Source of the DNA: Zobellia uliginosa | GTDB lineage: Bacteria > Bacteroidota > Bacteroidia > Flavobacteriales > Flavobacteriaceae | NCBI RefSeq assembly: GCF_018860745.1 | Contig: NZ_JAHKPY010000003.1 | Span: 186,001-250,000, forward strand | Length of the DNA stretch: 64,000 nt | Reading direction: 5' to 3' | In this document: in pieces, positions 44,968 to 54,612 of the stretch | Layout: every line of letters starts with the position of its first letter | Numbering within the stretch: position 1 is the stretch's first letter | Program-made: the position numbers and the translations under genes | Notes under the pieces: generated by a model | Seen by the model: the letters and a program-made list of their open reading frames with translations, nothing else | The model's database searches: none | Told to the model about the DNA's origin: nothing

Positions 44968-45522
44968 CTAAAGATATTCGGTTTGTTCTTTTAAATGTGC
45001 TTCTATTTTCTTGGTTGCTATATGATAAGAGGCCTTTAGTCCTCCAATGGATGTTTCAAGAATCTCTGAAATTTCTTCGTATTTAAGCTCTTCAAAGTAT
45101 TTCATATTAAAGACCAACTTTTGTTTTTCCGGAAGGGTTGCTATGGCCTGCTGTAGCTTAAGTTGTATTTCCTCACCTTCAAAATAAACGTCCGCCGTTA
45201 AGTTTTCAACTAAACGCTCTTGCAATTCGCTATCGCTAACCCCCATCATCCTAGATTTGGTTTTCAAAAAAGAAAGCGCCTCGTTAGTGGCTATCCTATA
45301 TATCCAAGAATATAACTTGCTATTGCCCTTAAAATTTGAAATGTTCTTGTAAATCTTAATAAATGTATTCTGCAACACGTCATCCGCATCGTCATGATTT
45401 AACACAATTCTACGAATATGCCAGTACAGACGCTCTTTGTAGGTGTCTACCAACACTCCAAAAGCGCTGGCTTGCGTTTCTGTCTGTTGTAACTGATTTA
45501 CTAAGGTTTCCTCTGCAATCAA
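44968..45522 (-). CDS. ECF family RNA polymerase sigma factor
   Basis: The protein of about 184 residues has region 2 in LYWHIRRIVLNHDDADDVLQNTFIKIYKN with the core-binding and -10 recognition helices (IYRIATNEALSFL), and region 4 in LPEKQKLVFNMKYFEELKYE with EISEILETSIGGLKASYH. The start is unsure: TTG at 45522 is the first usable start, but the frame is open upstream (SPIHLIAEE) with no ATG, so ATT or TTG initiation, or a slightly longer protein, is possible. It heads a three-gene operon with a membrane partner and a periplasmic sensor. Confidence 0.9.
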   Translation of the reverse strand: MIAEETLVNQLQQTETQASAFGVLVDTYKERLYWHIRRIVLNHDDADDVLQNTFIKIYKNISNFKGNSKLYSWIYRIATNEALSFLKTKSRMMGVSDSELQERLVENLTADVYFEGEEIQLKLQQAIATLPEKQKLVFNMKYFEELKYEEISEILETSIGGLKASYHIATKKIEAHLKEQTEYL

Positions 45523-45581
45523 ATGAATTGGACTTAAATTCTTGTAGTTAAGACTATAAATTTAAGAAAAGGTTTAATTGC

Positions 45582-47408
45582 TTATCCCAAAGATTGCATT
45601 TGCACCAATTTTTTATAGGCGCCGTCCTTTGCGATGAGTTCATCGTGAGAACCTTGTTCCACTATCTCGCCTTTTTGAAGTACAACAATGGTATTGGCAT
45701 TCTGAATGGTGGAAAGTCTATGGGCAATAACGATGGAAGTTCTATTGCGCATCATTTTTTCAAGAGCATCTTGCACCAAGCGCTCACTCTCCGTATCTAA
45801 AGCGGAGGTAGCTTCATCCAGTATCATGATAGGAGGATTCTTTAGTACTGCTCTTGCAATAGATAGGCGTTGTTTTTGACCGCCACTAAGTTTGTTTCCG
45901 CTATCACCAATATTGGTATCATAGCCATTTGGTAATTCTGCTATAAAGTCGTGGGCATTGGCAATTTTAGCAGCTTCTATAATTTCTTCTTTGGAGGCAT
46001 TTTCTTTGCCTAAGGAAATATTATTCGCTACCGTATCATTAAATAAAATGGAATCTTGGGTTACAAGGCCTAACAGACCTCGTAATGATTTTTTTGAGAT
46101 ATCTTTAATGTTATGTCCATCTATTGATATTTTGCCTTCGTTTACATCGTAAAAACGAGTAACAAGGTTGGCAATAGTACTTTTACCACTACCGGACTGA
46201 CCAACAAGAGCTACAGTTTCTCCTTTGGGAACTTTTAAATTGAAATTCTTAAGTACATATTCATCTTCATACTTAAAAGAGATGTCTTGTAAATCTACTC
46301 CACTATCAAAAGTATCCTTGATTAAGGCATCCGGCTTATCCACAATTGGATTTTCTGTCTCAAGAATTTCCATAACTCGTTCTGCAGCGGCATTTCCTTT
46401 TTTAACACTGTACGAGGCTTTACTAATAGCTTTTGCAGGTGTTAAAATCTGATACGAAAGTGTCATATAGGTAATAAAGAGTTCTGGTTCTAGTGTTTTT
46501 TCAACCAGTACCATTTGTCCCCCATACCAAAGTATAACACCAATAGCAGCAATACCAAAAAATTCGCTTGTTGGCGAGGCAAGGTTTTGCCTATTTAATA
46601 AACTGTTAGAGAAATTGTAGAAACGTTTTGTGGATGCTTGAAAAGTTCTACCAAATCTAGATTCCGCATTGAACGCTTTTATAACACGGAGACCCCCTAA
46701 GGTTTCTTCTAAAATGGATAAAAAATGACCTTGTTCTTTTTGAACCTTATCTGATTTGCGTTTTAAAGACTTGCCTATCAACGAAATCAAAAATCCCGAA
46801 AGAGGAAGAAATAAAAACACAAATAAAGTCAGTTTTGGACTTATAGATAACATGAATACAATCGTGAAGATTATAGTCAAAGGTTCTCTAACTATGAGCT
46901 CTAATATAGATAAAAAGGAATGTTGGATTTCCAAAACATCCGATGTAATGCGGGCTATGGTGTCACCTTTTCGCTTTTCGGAATAATAAGATATAGGTAG
47001 TTCAACTGTTTTGTTGTACAGTTCGTTACGTAAATCTTTAAGTACGCCATTTCTTAAATAGGTAATAAAATACATGGCAAGATAATTGAAGATGTTTTTC
47101 ATAAAAAACATAACAATAATCAAGGCTACCATCAGCATTAAAACATCTCCTGCACCGTCCTGTTGACTTCTTTCGGTAACGAAAAAATTCAGGTATTGCA
47201 TAATATAATCCTTCGCATCGGAAAGCCCCCGCCAAACAGGTTTTTTGTAAACAGCTTTGGTATTATCAAACAAAACTGATAACATCGGAAACAATGAAAT
47301 CATTGCCAATGTTGAAAACAAGGCATAAAGAATGTTTGAAATAATATTTAAAATCGCAAATAATTTATACGGCTTTGCGAACCGAAGGATTTTTTTGAAA
47401 TACTCCAT
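45582..47408 (-). CDS. ABC exporter, MsbA-like half-transporter
   Basis: The 608-residue protein has an N-terminal six-helix transmembrane domain (about 15-330) and a nucleotide-binding domain with Walker A GQSGSGKST, signature LSGGQKQR, Walker B IMILDEATSALD and H-loop IVIAHRLST. The type resembles MsbA lipid A/lipid exporters. It overlaps the phosphohexomutase gene by one base, so both are on one transcript. The substrate is not certain; a lipid or polysaccharide precursor is likely. Confidence 0.9.
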   Translation of the reverse strand: MEYFKKILRFAKPYKLFAILNIISNILYALFSTLAMISLFPMLSVLFDNTKAVYKKPVWRGLSDAKDYIMQYLNFFVTERSQQDGAGDVLMLMVALIIVMFFMKNIFNYLAMYFITYLRNGVLKDLRNELYNKTVELPISYYSEKRKGDTIARITSDVLEIQHSFLSILELIVREPLTIIFTIVFMLSISPKLTLFVFLFLPLSGFLISLIGKSLKRKSDKVQKEQGHFLSILEETLGGLRVIKAFNAESRFGRTFQASTKRFYNFSNSLLNRQNLASPTSEFFGIAAIGVILWYGGQMVLVEKTLEPELFITYMTLSYQILTPAKAISKASYSVKKGNAAAERVMEILETENPIVDKPDALIKDTFDSGVDLQDISFKYEDEYVLKNFNLKVPKGETVALVGQSGSGKSTIANLVTRFYDVNEGKISIDGHNIKDISKKSLRGLLGLVTQDSILFNDTVANNISLGKENASKEEIIEAAKIANAHDFIAELPNGYDTNIGDSGNKLSGGQKQRLSIARAVLKNPPIMILDEATSALDTESERLVQDALEKMMRNRTSIVIAHRLSTIQNANTIVVLQKGEIVEQGSHDELIAKDGAYKKLVQMQSLG

Positions 47409-49117
47409 TAACCGAGATTAAGTTCTCTAAGTATATCCTGAATTTTATTATCCAATTCTTTAGAGACTTTTTTGAAATCTTCTGCTTTATCCAATGTCGT
47501 ATTTGTACTGATATAAAATTTCACCTTAGGCTCGGTTCCACTTGGCCTTGCAGCTATTCGGGTTCCATCTTCGGTTTCGTATATCAATACATTGGATTTT
47601 GGAATATCGATATTTTTTTCTTCGCCGGTAAGTACATTTTTGGCGATAGAAGTGTTGTAATCTTCAATCCATTTAACTTTTGAACCAGCAACAGAGGAAA
47701 CAGGGTTCTCTTTAAAGTCCTTCAACATCTGTTTAATTTCTTCTGCACCGCTCATTCCCTTTTTAGTGATGGAAATAAGTTTTTCTTTGTAGAAGCCATA
47801 ATCAACATAACAATCAATTAGTTGCTTATAAAAAGAGCTTCCGTTGGCTTTGGCTTGAGAAGCAATTTCACATGCCAATAGGGTAGAGGTAACGGCATCT
47901 TTGTCACGAACAAAATCGCCCACCATATAACCGAAGCTTTCCTCACCACCACCAATAAAGTTGGATTCAGGAAAATCTTTAATCATCTTACCGATCCATT
48001 TAAAACCGGTAAGTGCAGTTTTGAACTCAACCCCGTATGCTTTGGCCATAGCTTCCATCATAGGGGTAGAAACGATGGTAGTAGCTATAAATTCATTGCC
48101 TTTAAAGCCTTTTTGTTTTTGTTGTTCCAAAAGAAATTTGGTCATTAAAATCATGGCTTGGTTACCATTAACGATTTCCATTTCACCATCAAGATTACGA
48201 ACGGCTATACCTAAACGGTCACTATCAGGATCCGTGCCAACAACCATATCAGCACCTATTTCTTCAGCTTTTGTAACAGCCATAGAAAGTGCTTCCGGCT
48301 CTTCCGGGTTTGGCGATTTTACCGTTGGAAAATCTCCGTTAGGTTTGGCCTGCTCTTCTATGATGGTAACATTTTTATAATCGGCTCTTTTTAATACTTC
48401 GGGAATTGCGGTTATGGATGTACCATGAAGTGATGTAAAAACGATTTTAAAATCATCTTTACCGGCAGCGTTGAAATTTCCTTTTGCAACAGATTCTTCA
48501 ATGAAAGCTTCATCTACTTCTTTATCTATTGTTTCTATTAAACTATCGTTAGCTGTAAAATTGATATCCTCAAAAGAAAGTGAATTGATTTCTGAAATAA
48601 TCTCTCCATCCTGCGGAGGAACAATTTGTCCACCATCTGTCCAATACACTTTGTAACCATTATACTCTGGTGGATTGTGAGAAGCTGTCAACACGATACC
48701 TGCATGACATTCTAGATGCCTAACGGCAAAAGAAAGTTCTGGTGTGGTACGCAATTCTGAAAATAAATAAACTTTGATTCCGTTTGCGGATAGTACTTCT
48801 GCCACCGTTCTGGCCAAAGTATCACTATTGTGGCGACAGTCAAAAGCTATGACTACCTTTAGCCCTTTTTTACCGTATGTTTTTACAAGGTAGTTGCTAA
48901 GCCCTTGCGTACTTTTACCTAACGTATATTTATTGATTCTATTAGTGCCTACTCCCATTACCCCGCGCATACCACCAGTTCCAAATTCCATTTGTTTGTA
49001 AAAACGGTCTTTTAGTTCATCTGTATCATTGTCAATTAGATGTTGAACTTCCTTTCTTACTTCTGGGTCAAAAAAATCGGTTAACCAAGATTTGGCGGTA
49101 TTTAGAATGGCATCCAT
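47408..49117 (-). CDS. Phosphohexomutase (phosphoglucomutase/phosphomannomutase)
   Basis: The 569-residue four-domain enzyme of the alpha-D-phosphohexomutase family has the phospho-Ser loop in VLTASHNPPEYNGYK, the Mg loop VGTDPDSDRLG, the sugar loop GGGEESFGY and the phosphate loop AARPSGTEPKVKFY. It interconverts sugar-1- and sugar-6-phosphates for glycan and trehalose precursors. The length matches the long PGM/PMM group (569-580 residues). It ends where the ABC exporter gene starts. Confidence 0.94.
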   Translation of the reverse strand: MDAILNTAKSWLTDFFDPEVRKEVQHLIDNDTDELKDRFYKQMEFGTGGMRGVMGVGTNRINKYTLGKSTQGLSNYLVKTYGKKGLKVVIAFDCRHNSDTLARTVAEVLSANGIKVYLFSELRTTPELSFAVRHLECHAGIVLTASHNPPEYNGYKVYWTDGGQIVPPQDGEIISEINSLSFEDINFTANDSLIETIDKEVDEAFIEESVAKGNFNAAGKDDFKIVFTSLHGTSITAIPEVLKRADYKNVTIIEEQAKPNGDFPTVKSPNPEEPEALSMAVTKAEEIGADMVVGTDPDSDRLGIAVRNLDGEMEIVNGNQAMILMTKFLLEQQKQKGFKGNEFIATTIVSTPMMEAMAKAYGVEFKTALTGFKWIGKMIKDFPESNFIGGGEESFGYMVGDFVRDKDAVTSTLLACEIASQAKANGSSFYKQLIDCYVDYGFYKEKLISITKKGMSGAEEIKQMLKDFKENPVSSVAGSKVKWIEDYNTSIAKNVLTGEEKNIDIPKSNVLIYETEDGTRIAARPSGTEPKVKFYISTNTTLDKAEDFKKVSKELDNKIQDILRELNLG

Positions 49118-49156
49118 AATAGTGTCTTTATTATATGTGTTTATTAGCGCTTAAAA

Positions 49157-50131
49157 TTACGAAGAATATTGCTTTGCTTTTGTGTCATCACTTATTTCTT
49201 CGGAAATAGTATAACGTGTTTCGTTTTTTCGTGATCTTATTAAAATTTCGCCTAAAAATCCAGCTAAAAATAATTGTGTACCTAAAATCATTGCAGTAAG
49301 CGCAATGAAAAATTGTGGGCGATCCGTAATTAATCTTCCGTAGGGGTTTATAAAAAGCTTGTCAATACCCAAATAAATGGCAAAACCAAAGCCTATTATG
49401 AACATGAGAACCCCTAGAGCTCCAAATAAATGCATAGGTTGCCGACCAAATTTGGATACAAACCAAATGGTAAGCAAATCTAGGAAACCATTTATAAAAC
49501 GTTCCATTCCAAATTTGGTCTTCCCGTATTTACGAGCCTGATGTTTTACGATTTTTTCGCCAATATTACTGTAACCGGCGTTTTTAGCTAAAACAGGAAT
49601 GTACCGGTGCATTTCACCAGAAACCTCTATACTTTTAATTACATTTTGATCAAAAGCTTTTAGACCACAGTTAAAATCATGCAGTTTTACACCGGAAGTT
49701 TGTCTGGCTGCCCAGTTGAACAGTTTAGAGGGCATGTTCTTAAAGAGAACGGAATCAAATCGTTTTTTCTTCCAGCCGGAAACCAAATCGAATTTGTCCT
49801 CCTTTATCAACCGGTATAGTTCGGGAATTTCTTCTGGGTCGTCCTGAAGGTCGGCATCCATTGTAATTACTACATTACCTTTTGCAGCTTTGAAACCTGC
49901 ATGCAGGGCTTGCGATTTACCAAAGTTCTTTTTAAACCGTAAACCTTTAACGCTTGGGTTTGTTTGTGATAGCTCTGTAATTATCTTCCAAGAATCATCT
50001 GTACTGCCGTCATCTATAAAAAGAATCTCATAGCTGAAATTATTGGAACGCATAACATTTACGATCCAATCGTGAAGTTCTTTTAAAGATTCCTCTTCGT
50101 TAAGTAAGGGTATAATTATGGACAGATCCAT
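49157..50131 (-). CDS. Family 2 glycosyltransferase with two C-terminal membrane helices
   Basis: The 324-residue polyprenyl-phosphate-type GT2 (ArnC/GtrB/DPM1-like) has the N-terminal IIPLLNEEESL, the acidic metal-binding motif MDADLQDDPEEIPE and IEVSGEMHRYIPVLAKNAGY. Two hydrophobic helices lie at about 230-300. It transfers a sugar, often glucose or mannose, to undecaprenyl phosphate on the inner face of the membrane. It lies 39 bp before the phosphohexomutase gene on the same strand and so may belong to the same operon. Confidence 0.9.
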   Translation of the reverse strand: MDLSIIIPLLNEEESLKELHDWIVNVMRSNNFSYEILFIDDGSTDDSWKIITELSQTNPSVKGLRFKKNFGKSQALHAGFKAAKGNVVITMDADLQDDPEEIPELYRLIKEDKFDLVSGWKKKRFDSVLFKNMPSKLFNWAARQTSGVKLHDFNCGLKAFDQNVIKSIEVSGEMHRYIPVLAKNAGYSNIGEKIVKHQARKYGKTKFGMERFINGFLDLLTIWFVSKFGRQPMHLFGALGVLMFIIGFGFAIYLGIDKLFINPYGRLITDRPQFFIALTAMILGTQLFLAGFLGEILIRSRKNETRYTISEEISDDTKAKQYSS

Positions 50132-50328
50132 TCACAGTTTCTATAAGTCTCACCAAAAATACAATTTTGATACTGAAGTCATTTAAACTTTTCTGCTATA
50201 ACGGGTAATTCCTTATTTCTAACTACTTGTTAGTTTTTAAAGATAATTAGAAAAACAGGGTTAAAATTATGATAATCAATAAATTAAAAATTTTCACCGA
50301 AACTAAAATGGGAATATAAAAATGAGAT

Positions 50329-50850
50329 TTAGTAGGCAGGTCTATCTTTTTTAAGAATTAAACCTGTAATAACGCCAACAACCAGCCCAATAAGAATGTT
50401 CATAATTAAAATTATAGGGTAAGACATCCAAGAGAACGACTTTTGCATTTCAATACCTTTGTCTATTTCTTCCTCTGTTAATTTAGGGTTGTCAATCAGA
50501 GCCTGTTGTTTTGCAATTTCGTATATCTTGTCCATATATTCTGGCTCTATAAAATTGGAAAATATATAAAAGTAAAGAATACCTAATATACCTGCTATAA
50601 GGGCAACTCCAGCACCAACTTTTAAGGCTTCGGAGAGGGTCATGAAATTTAAATTTGCTTTTTTAAATTGGTAAATTCCCAAAACAATACCAACAACCAA
50701 AATGAGGGTTTGCGTACCTTGAACGGCAAGGCCACGTTCATAATGCATATCCATAGTATAAAGCATAACACCAAATGCTATGCCTACAGCACCTACAATA
50801 AGGCCGTAATTAAGAGCAAACTTTCCTGTTTCAGCTTGACTGTTTTCCAT
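50329..50850 (-). CDS. DUF4199 membrane protein
   Basis: The 173-residue protein has four hydrophobic segments. The first is YGLIVGAVGIAFGVMLYTM and the last ILIGLVVGVITGLILKK. The spacer between helices three and four holds a conserved-looking DNPKLTEEEIDKGIEMQ. The pattern matches DUF4199 proteins found next to GT2 genes in Bacteroidota. The function is unknown. Confidence 0.8.
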   Translation of the reverse strand: MENSQAETGKFALNYGLIVGAVGIAFGVMLYTMDMHYERGLAVQGTQTLILVVGIVLGIYQFKKANLNFMTLSEALKVGAGVALIAGILGILYFYIFSNFIEPEYMDKIYEIAKQQALIDNPKLTEEEIDKGIEMQKSFSWMSYPIILIMNILIGLVVGVITGLILKKDRPAY

Positions 50851-50947
50851 CTTCTCGTTTTTTAGTGGTTGTTTTCAAAGTTAGTGGTTGTTTTTGTTTC
50901 TTTGTTACAGCTAAAATATATTTTTTTGTTTCTTTTTTAGTTTTAGA

Positions 50948-50977
50948 TTGTAGGTTACAGAAAATTAATTAAATTTG
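50948..50977 (+). promoter_or_regulatory. rpmE2 promoter (-33/-7)
   Basis: TTG at 50948-50950 and TAAATTTG at 50970-50977 are separated by 19 bp, an exact flavobacterial housekeeping promoter, 52 bp before the L31 start. Confidence 0.8.
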
Positions 50978-51028
50978 CAGCCTTAAAATGAGTGCCTGTT
51001 GGAATGGGTGCGTAAAATTTTATTTATA

Positions 51029-51331
51029 ATGAAGAAAGATATACACCCAGAAAATTATAGATTAGTTGCTTTTAAAGACATGTCTAACGACGAGGTTTTT
51101 TTGACTAAATCTACAGCAGTTACTAAAGAAACCATAGAAGTTGATGGCGTTGAATACCCAGTTGTAAAATTGGAAATCTCTAGAACATCTCACCCTTTCT
51201 ATACTGGTAAAGCTAAATTCTTGGATACTGCCGGACGTATTGATAAGTTCAAAAGCAAATACGACAAATTCAAGAAAAAACCTGCAGCGCCAGCAGCTAC
51301 AGAAGGAAAAGCTGATAAAGAAGAAAAATAG
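51029..51331 (+). CDS. rpmE2: 50S ribosomal protein L31, type B
   Basis: The 100-residue protein starts [19 protein letters not shown], the classic L31 opening, and has the [21 protein letters not shown] block and a Lys/Ala-rich tail. It lacks the CxxC zinc site, as in type-B (zinc-independent) L31. The start is the ATG at 51029; an upstream ATG at 50999 would add ten residues that are foreign to the family. It has its own promoter and terminator. Confidence 0.97.
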   Translation: MKKDIHPENYRLVAFKDMSNDEVFLTKSTAVTKETIEVDGVEYPVVKLEISRTSHPFYTGKAKFLDTAGRIDKFKSKYDKFKKKPAAPAATEGKADKEEK

Positions 51332-51351
51332 ATTCTTATATAAGATTTTAT

Positions 51352-51382
51352 AAAAGCCTCCACAATTGTCGGAGGCTTTTTT
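51352..51382 (+). terminator. Rho-independent terminator of rpmE2
   Basis: AAAAGCCTCC pairs with GGAGGCTTTT around ACAATTGTC, then T and A/T. Confidence 0.88.
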
Positions 51383-51466
51383 AGTTTATAACCTGGTGAA
51401 CATTTCTAATGTTCACTAGATGGTTTAGATAAACAGAATACTTATTTTAGTAAAAAATAAATTGCC

Positions 51467-52642
51467 ATGAACTATATACTTTTTGACGGTACAGTAAGAG
51501 ATAACCTGCTGCCTTTTACATTTACCAGACCTGTTGCAGATATACGAGTAGGTATATTGACCATAAGGGAGAAATGGGAAAAGTATTTAGGATATACCAC
51601 TACCACCATAACCGAAGAGTATCTCTCTGAGAAGTTCCCGATGGTTGAAATGGAGGAAAATGTGTTGATAAACGCTTCTTTTTTACCTAATCAGAAGTTG
51701 ATAGATTTAGTTCAGGATTTAAAGGTCAATGAAGCTATCTTTCAAGGTGATGAAGTAATAGCTTTTTTTACCAATGAAAGTCAAGAGGAAGTAGATTTCT
51801 CAACATACAAGCAAATAGAGTTTGATGATGACCTAATTCAAATAGTCCATACTTGGGATATTTTTTCCAGAAACGGAGAGGCTTTGCAAGCAGACTTTGA
51901 TTTTATTACTGAGGGAAGAAAAAGTGCGCCCATTCCTAAAAACAATACGTTAATTCATCCGGAGCGGATTTTTATGGAAGAAGGAGCACAGGTAGAGCAT
52001 AGTATTTTGAACGCTACGGATGGTCCTATTTATCTAGGTAAGAATTCTCAAATTTGGGAAGGTAACCTTATTCGTGGTGCTTTTGCACTTTGCGAAAATG
52101 CAGTGGTGAAAATGGGAGCCAAAATTTATGGAGCTACTACCATTGGCCCTTACGGGAAGGTCTGTGGAGAAATAAGTAACTCTGTCATTTTTGGTTATTC
52201 AAGTAAAGGTCATGAAGGTTATTTAGGTAATGCGGTTTTAGGGGAGTGGTGTAATATTGGGGCAGATTCCAATAATTCTAACCTTAAGAATAATTATGCC
52301 AAAGTGCGTTTATGGAATTATGCCAGCGAGAGTTTTGAGCAGACTGGTTTGCAATTCTGTGGTCTAATGATGGGGGATCACAGTAAAACAGCAATTAACA
52401 CAATGTTTAACACGGGTACGGTAATTGGGGTGAACTGTAATATTTATGTACCTGGTTTTCCACGTAATTTTGTACCAAGTTTTAGTTGGGGCGGAGCTTC
52501 GGGTTTTTCAACATATGGTACTTCAAAAGCTTTTGACGCAGCCAAAATTATGATGGCCAGAAGGGATGTTGAATTTGATGATAAGGAAGCTCGTATTTTG
52601 GAACATGTTTTTGAATTGACTAAAAGATGGCGTAATTACTAG
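51467..52642 (+). CDS. GlmU-like sugar nucleotidyltransferase with left-handed beta-helix
   Basis: The 391-residue protein of the Bacteroidota GlmU-like family has the opening ILFDGTVRDNLLPFTFTRPVADIR, a divergent nucleotidyltransferase domain (to about 165) and a hexapeptide beta-helix of acyltransferase type (about 170-380; for example AVVKMGAKIYGATTIGPYGK). It probably handles UDP-GlcNAc-like precursors, but the exact reaction is not established. The standard GlmU pyrophosphorylase loop is absent or diverged. Confidence 0.85.
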   Translation: MNYILFDGTVRDNLLPFTFTRPVADIRVGILTIREKWEKYLGYTTTTITEEYLSEKFPMVEMEENVLINASFLPNQKLIDLVQDLKVNEAIFQGDEVIAFFTNESQEEVDFSTYKQIEFDDDLIQIVHTWDIFSRNGEALQADFDFITEGRKSAPIPKNNTLIHPERIFMEEGAQVEHSILNATDGPIYLGKNSQIWEGNLIRGAFALCENAVVKMGAKIYGATTIGPYGKVCGEISNSVIFGYSSKGHEGYLGNAVLGEWCNIGADSNNSNLKNNYAKVRLWNYASESFEQTGLQFCGLMMGDHSKTAINTMFNTGTVIGVNCNIYVPGFPRNFVPSFSWGGASGFSTYGTSKAFDAAKIMMARRDVEFDDKEARILEHVFELTKRWRNY

Positions 52643-52652
52643 CCTTAACAGG

Positions 52653-54374
52653 CTATAATTTACTTTTGGATGCAGCCAATTTTTTTAAGGTAGCAACAAT
52701 TTCTTTAGCGTTTTCAGGGTCCAAAGCTTCAATTTCAATTTTATTCCCATAATTTTGGACTTGCCCGTCTTTATAAACCTTGACCAATTTTTCATCAGAT
52801 TTTACTCCGATTTCTGCCCAGACCCTTTTTCCTGATACGATTATTTTACTGCTTTTTTGACTTAAATCCTTTGCGCTGAATTCATAAATATTCTCAAGGG
52901 TTCTTTTGTCGCTTAATTCCGTTTTTGTGAATCTAAAGGTGCTGGTTTCAGTTTCTAATAATTCAATTTCTTGCTCGTAACTAAGGTTGCCTTCCTGTAC
53001 AGGTTTTATTTCGCTTCTAAGTTGTCTTAAGGCATCTTCTAAGCCAATTTCAAAAGATTCGTCAGTTACCTCGGTTGTCCGGTCTTTATAATGTACTATT
53101 AAAAACTGCAATGCTTCTTTGCCAACGTATGCCTCATCAAAGGAGTTAAAGTATAACAGAATTTCTTTCTCATAATTCTCGGTTTCTCCATTTAGGGAGT
53201 GACCAATATATTTTTCTCCTTTGTTTGTGCTTAGTATAAGATAAAACCTTGTTTTTTTATTTTTGAAACTAATTCCGTTTTGATTGATATCCGTTAGGTT
53301 AAAAGAATAAAGATGTTCTTCGTTTTTATCGGATATCTCTTCTTTGGTCGATAGAAAGGCTATATCTTCTTCTAATGCTAGCTTTTGCATAGTTATACGC
53401 CCATCGGATTTAACAGCATTCGTATGTGTGTTAAGATATTCTAAAGCAGTATCTAACGTGTTGATTTCTTGTTTGTAAGTCTCGAATTCGGTTTGTGCTA
53501 ATGGGATTATTTCTTTAAGAACTGTATAAATATGCTTGCCGTTGGCTAATGAATTGGCGTACAAAAAAACTTTGTCTGTATACCCTTTAAATATATCATC
53601 GTTATAAAATTTTATACCTGAAACACCTTTTGCAGAGCTAACTTCAATGATAAATTCATCTCCGGAAATCTTATAATTTACGGAATTAGGATTCATTAGG
53701 GCAAGATTGAATTCAAAACGCTCGTTCTTTGAGCCAACGGTCTGGTTTAGAGTTACAAATCCGGTTTTTTCCGCATTTTTACTAAATAGTTGTGCTATTT
53801 GGTGTTTGGGTAAATCTATATCTGTTATATTTTTTTTCAACCAATTTAAATGCTCTTCATAAGAACTCAAAACAAGTGAGCTCTTGTCAACCTCAATAGC
53901 TTCGGGTATTCCATCTTCAATAGCAGATTCTAGGTCACGGCCGTTATCGGCATTTAGGCCGTACATGGTAAAGCTGGGTATATAATTTATTTTACTACCT
54001 TCATCAGTAGTTCTTCTAATAAGTTTTTGCTTTCCTTTAATAGATAGTTCAATAAGAATTACATCTTTTTTTGTAAAATACCGTACTGAGTTTTTGTCGA
54101 TGTCGGCAAGAGCAAAAGTGTAGGTGGTTTCCACTTCATTTCCTTTATTATTTATTTCGGTCACGGTATAATCGTAATAGCCGGGCGAAACGGTCTTTAG
54201 TTCCTGATTAAAGGTTAATTTGTTTGCGTCTACCGATGTCAAAAGCTCTTGAATAACTTTTATTTTTTGCTTTAGAATAGCTTCTTGTGCAAGACTAATA
54301 TTAAATGAAAATAGTATAAAACCAAGAAAAAAGAATGGGTGGCAAGAAGGAATGCGTTTAGAAATTAAAATCAC
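52653..54374 (-). CDS. Exported protein of four tandem ~130-residue repeats, unknown function
   Basis: The 573-residue protein has a signal peptide (FILFSFNISLAQ). Four repeats of about 120-140 residues can be aligned by eye. Each starts with a Leu-rich helix, has a polar loop leading to a strand like YTFALADIDKNS, FNLALMNPNS, YSFNLTDINQNG or YEFSAKDLSQKS, and ends in a second helix. The approximate units are 30-175, 176-300, 305-425 and 430-573. I do not recognise the family. It is likely to be periplasmic or surface-exposed. It converges with the GlmU-like gene, 10 bp apart. Confidence 0.72.
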   Translation of the reverse strand: MILISKRIPSCHPFFFLGFILFSFNISLAQEAILKQKIKVIQELLTSVDANKLTFNQELKTVSPGYYDYTVTEINNKGNEVETTYTFALADIDKNSVRYFTKKDVILIELSIKGKQKLIRRTTDEGSKINYIPSFTMYGLNADNGRDLESAIEDGIPEAIEVDKSSLVLSSYEEHLNWLKKNITDIDLPKHQIAQLFSKNAEKTGFVTLNQTVGSKNERFEFNLALMNPNSVNYKISGDEFIIEVSSAKGVSGIKFYNDDIFKGYTDKVFLYANSLANGKHIYTVLKEIIPLAQTEFETYKQEINTLDTALEYLNTHTNAVKSDGRITMQKLALEEDIAFLSTKEEISDKNEEHLYSFNLTDINQNGISFKNKKTRFYLILSTNKGEKYIGHSLNGETENYEKEILLYFNSFDEAYVGKEALQFLIVHYKDRTTEVTDESFEIGLEDALRQLRSEIKPVQEGNLSYEQEIELLETETSTFRFTKTELSDKRTLENIYEFSAKDLSQKSSKIIVSGKRVWAEIGVKSDEKLVKVYKDGQVQNYGNKIEIEALDPENAKEIVATLKKLAASKSKL

Positions 54375-54520
54375 AGAAATTAGTTTTCAGGAGTTAGTGG
54401 TATTTAAATTGTAAGTAGCTTACATGCTAGTGTTACTAATGGTCAAATATAGAATATTTGAGTAAGAGCTACAGGACAATACACGTTTTTACTCGGTTGA
54501 TAAATTGATGACCTCCATAT

Positions 54521-54553
54521 TTGTAATCTGCTTGTTACAAGTTCGTATATTTG
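54521..54553 (+). promoter_or_regulatory. Putative mtaB promoter
   Basis: TATATTTG at 54546-54553 is an exact -7 box. The nearest good TTG is at 54521-54523, a 22-bp spacing, slightly long. The start codon is 60 bp further. Confidence 0.5.
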
Positions 54554-54612
54554 CATTTCCTTAAAAAAAAATACAGTATCAATTGAATACGAAAGCAAAA
54601 AGAGGTAAGGGT

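Noticed and set aside
50999-51028. Upstream start for L31 giving ten extra residues
   Set aside because: The family begins at [11 protein letters not shown]; the extra residues lie in the leader next to the promoter.
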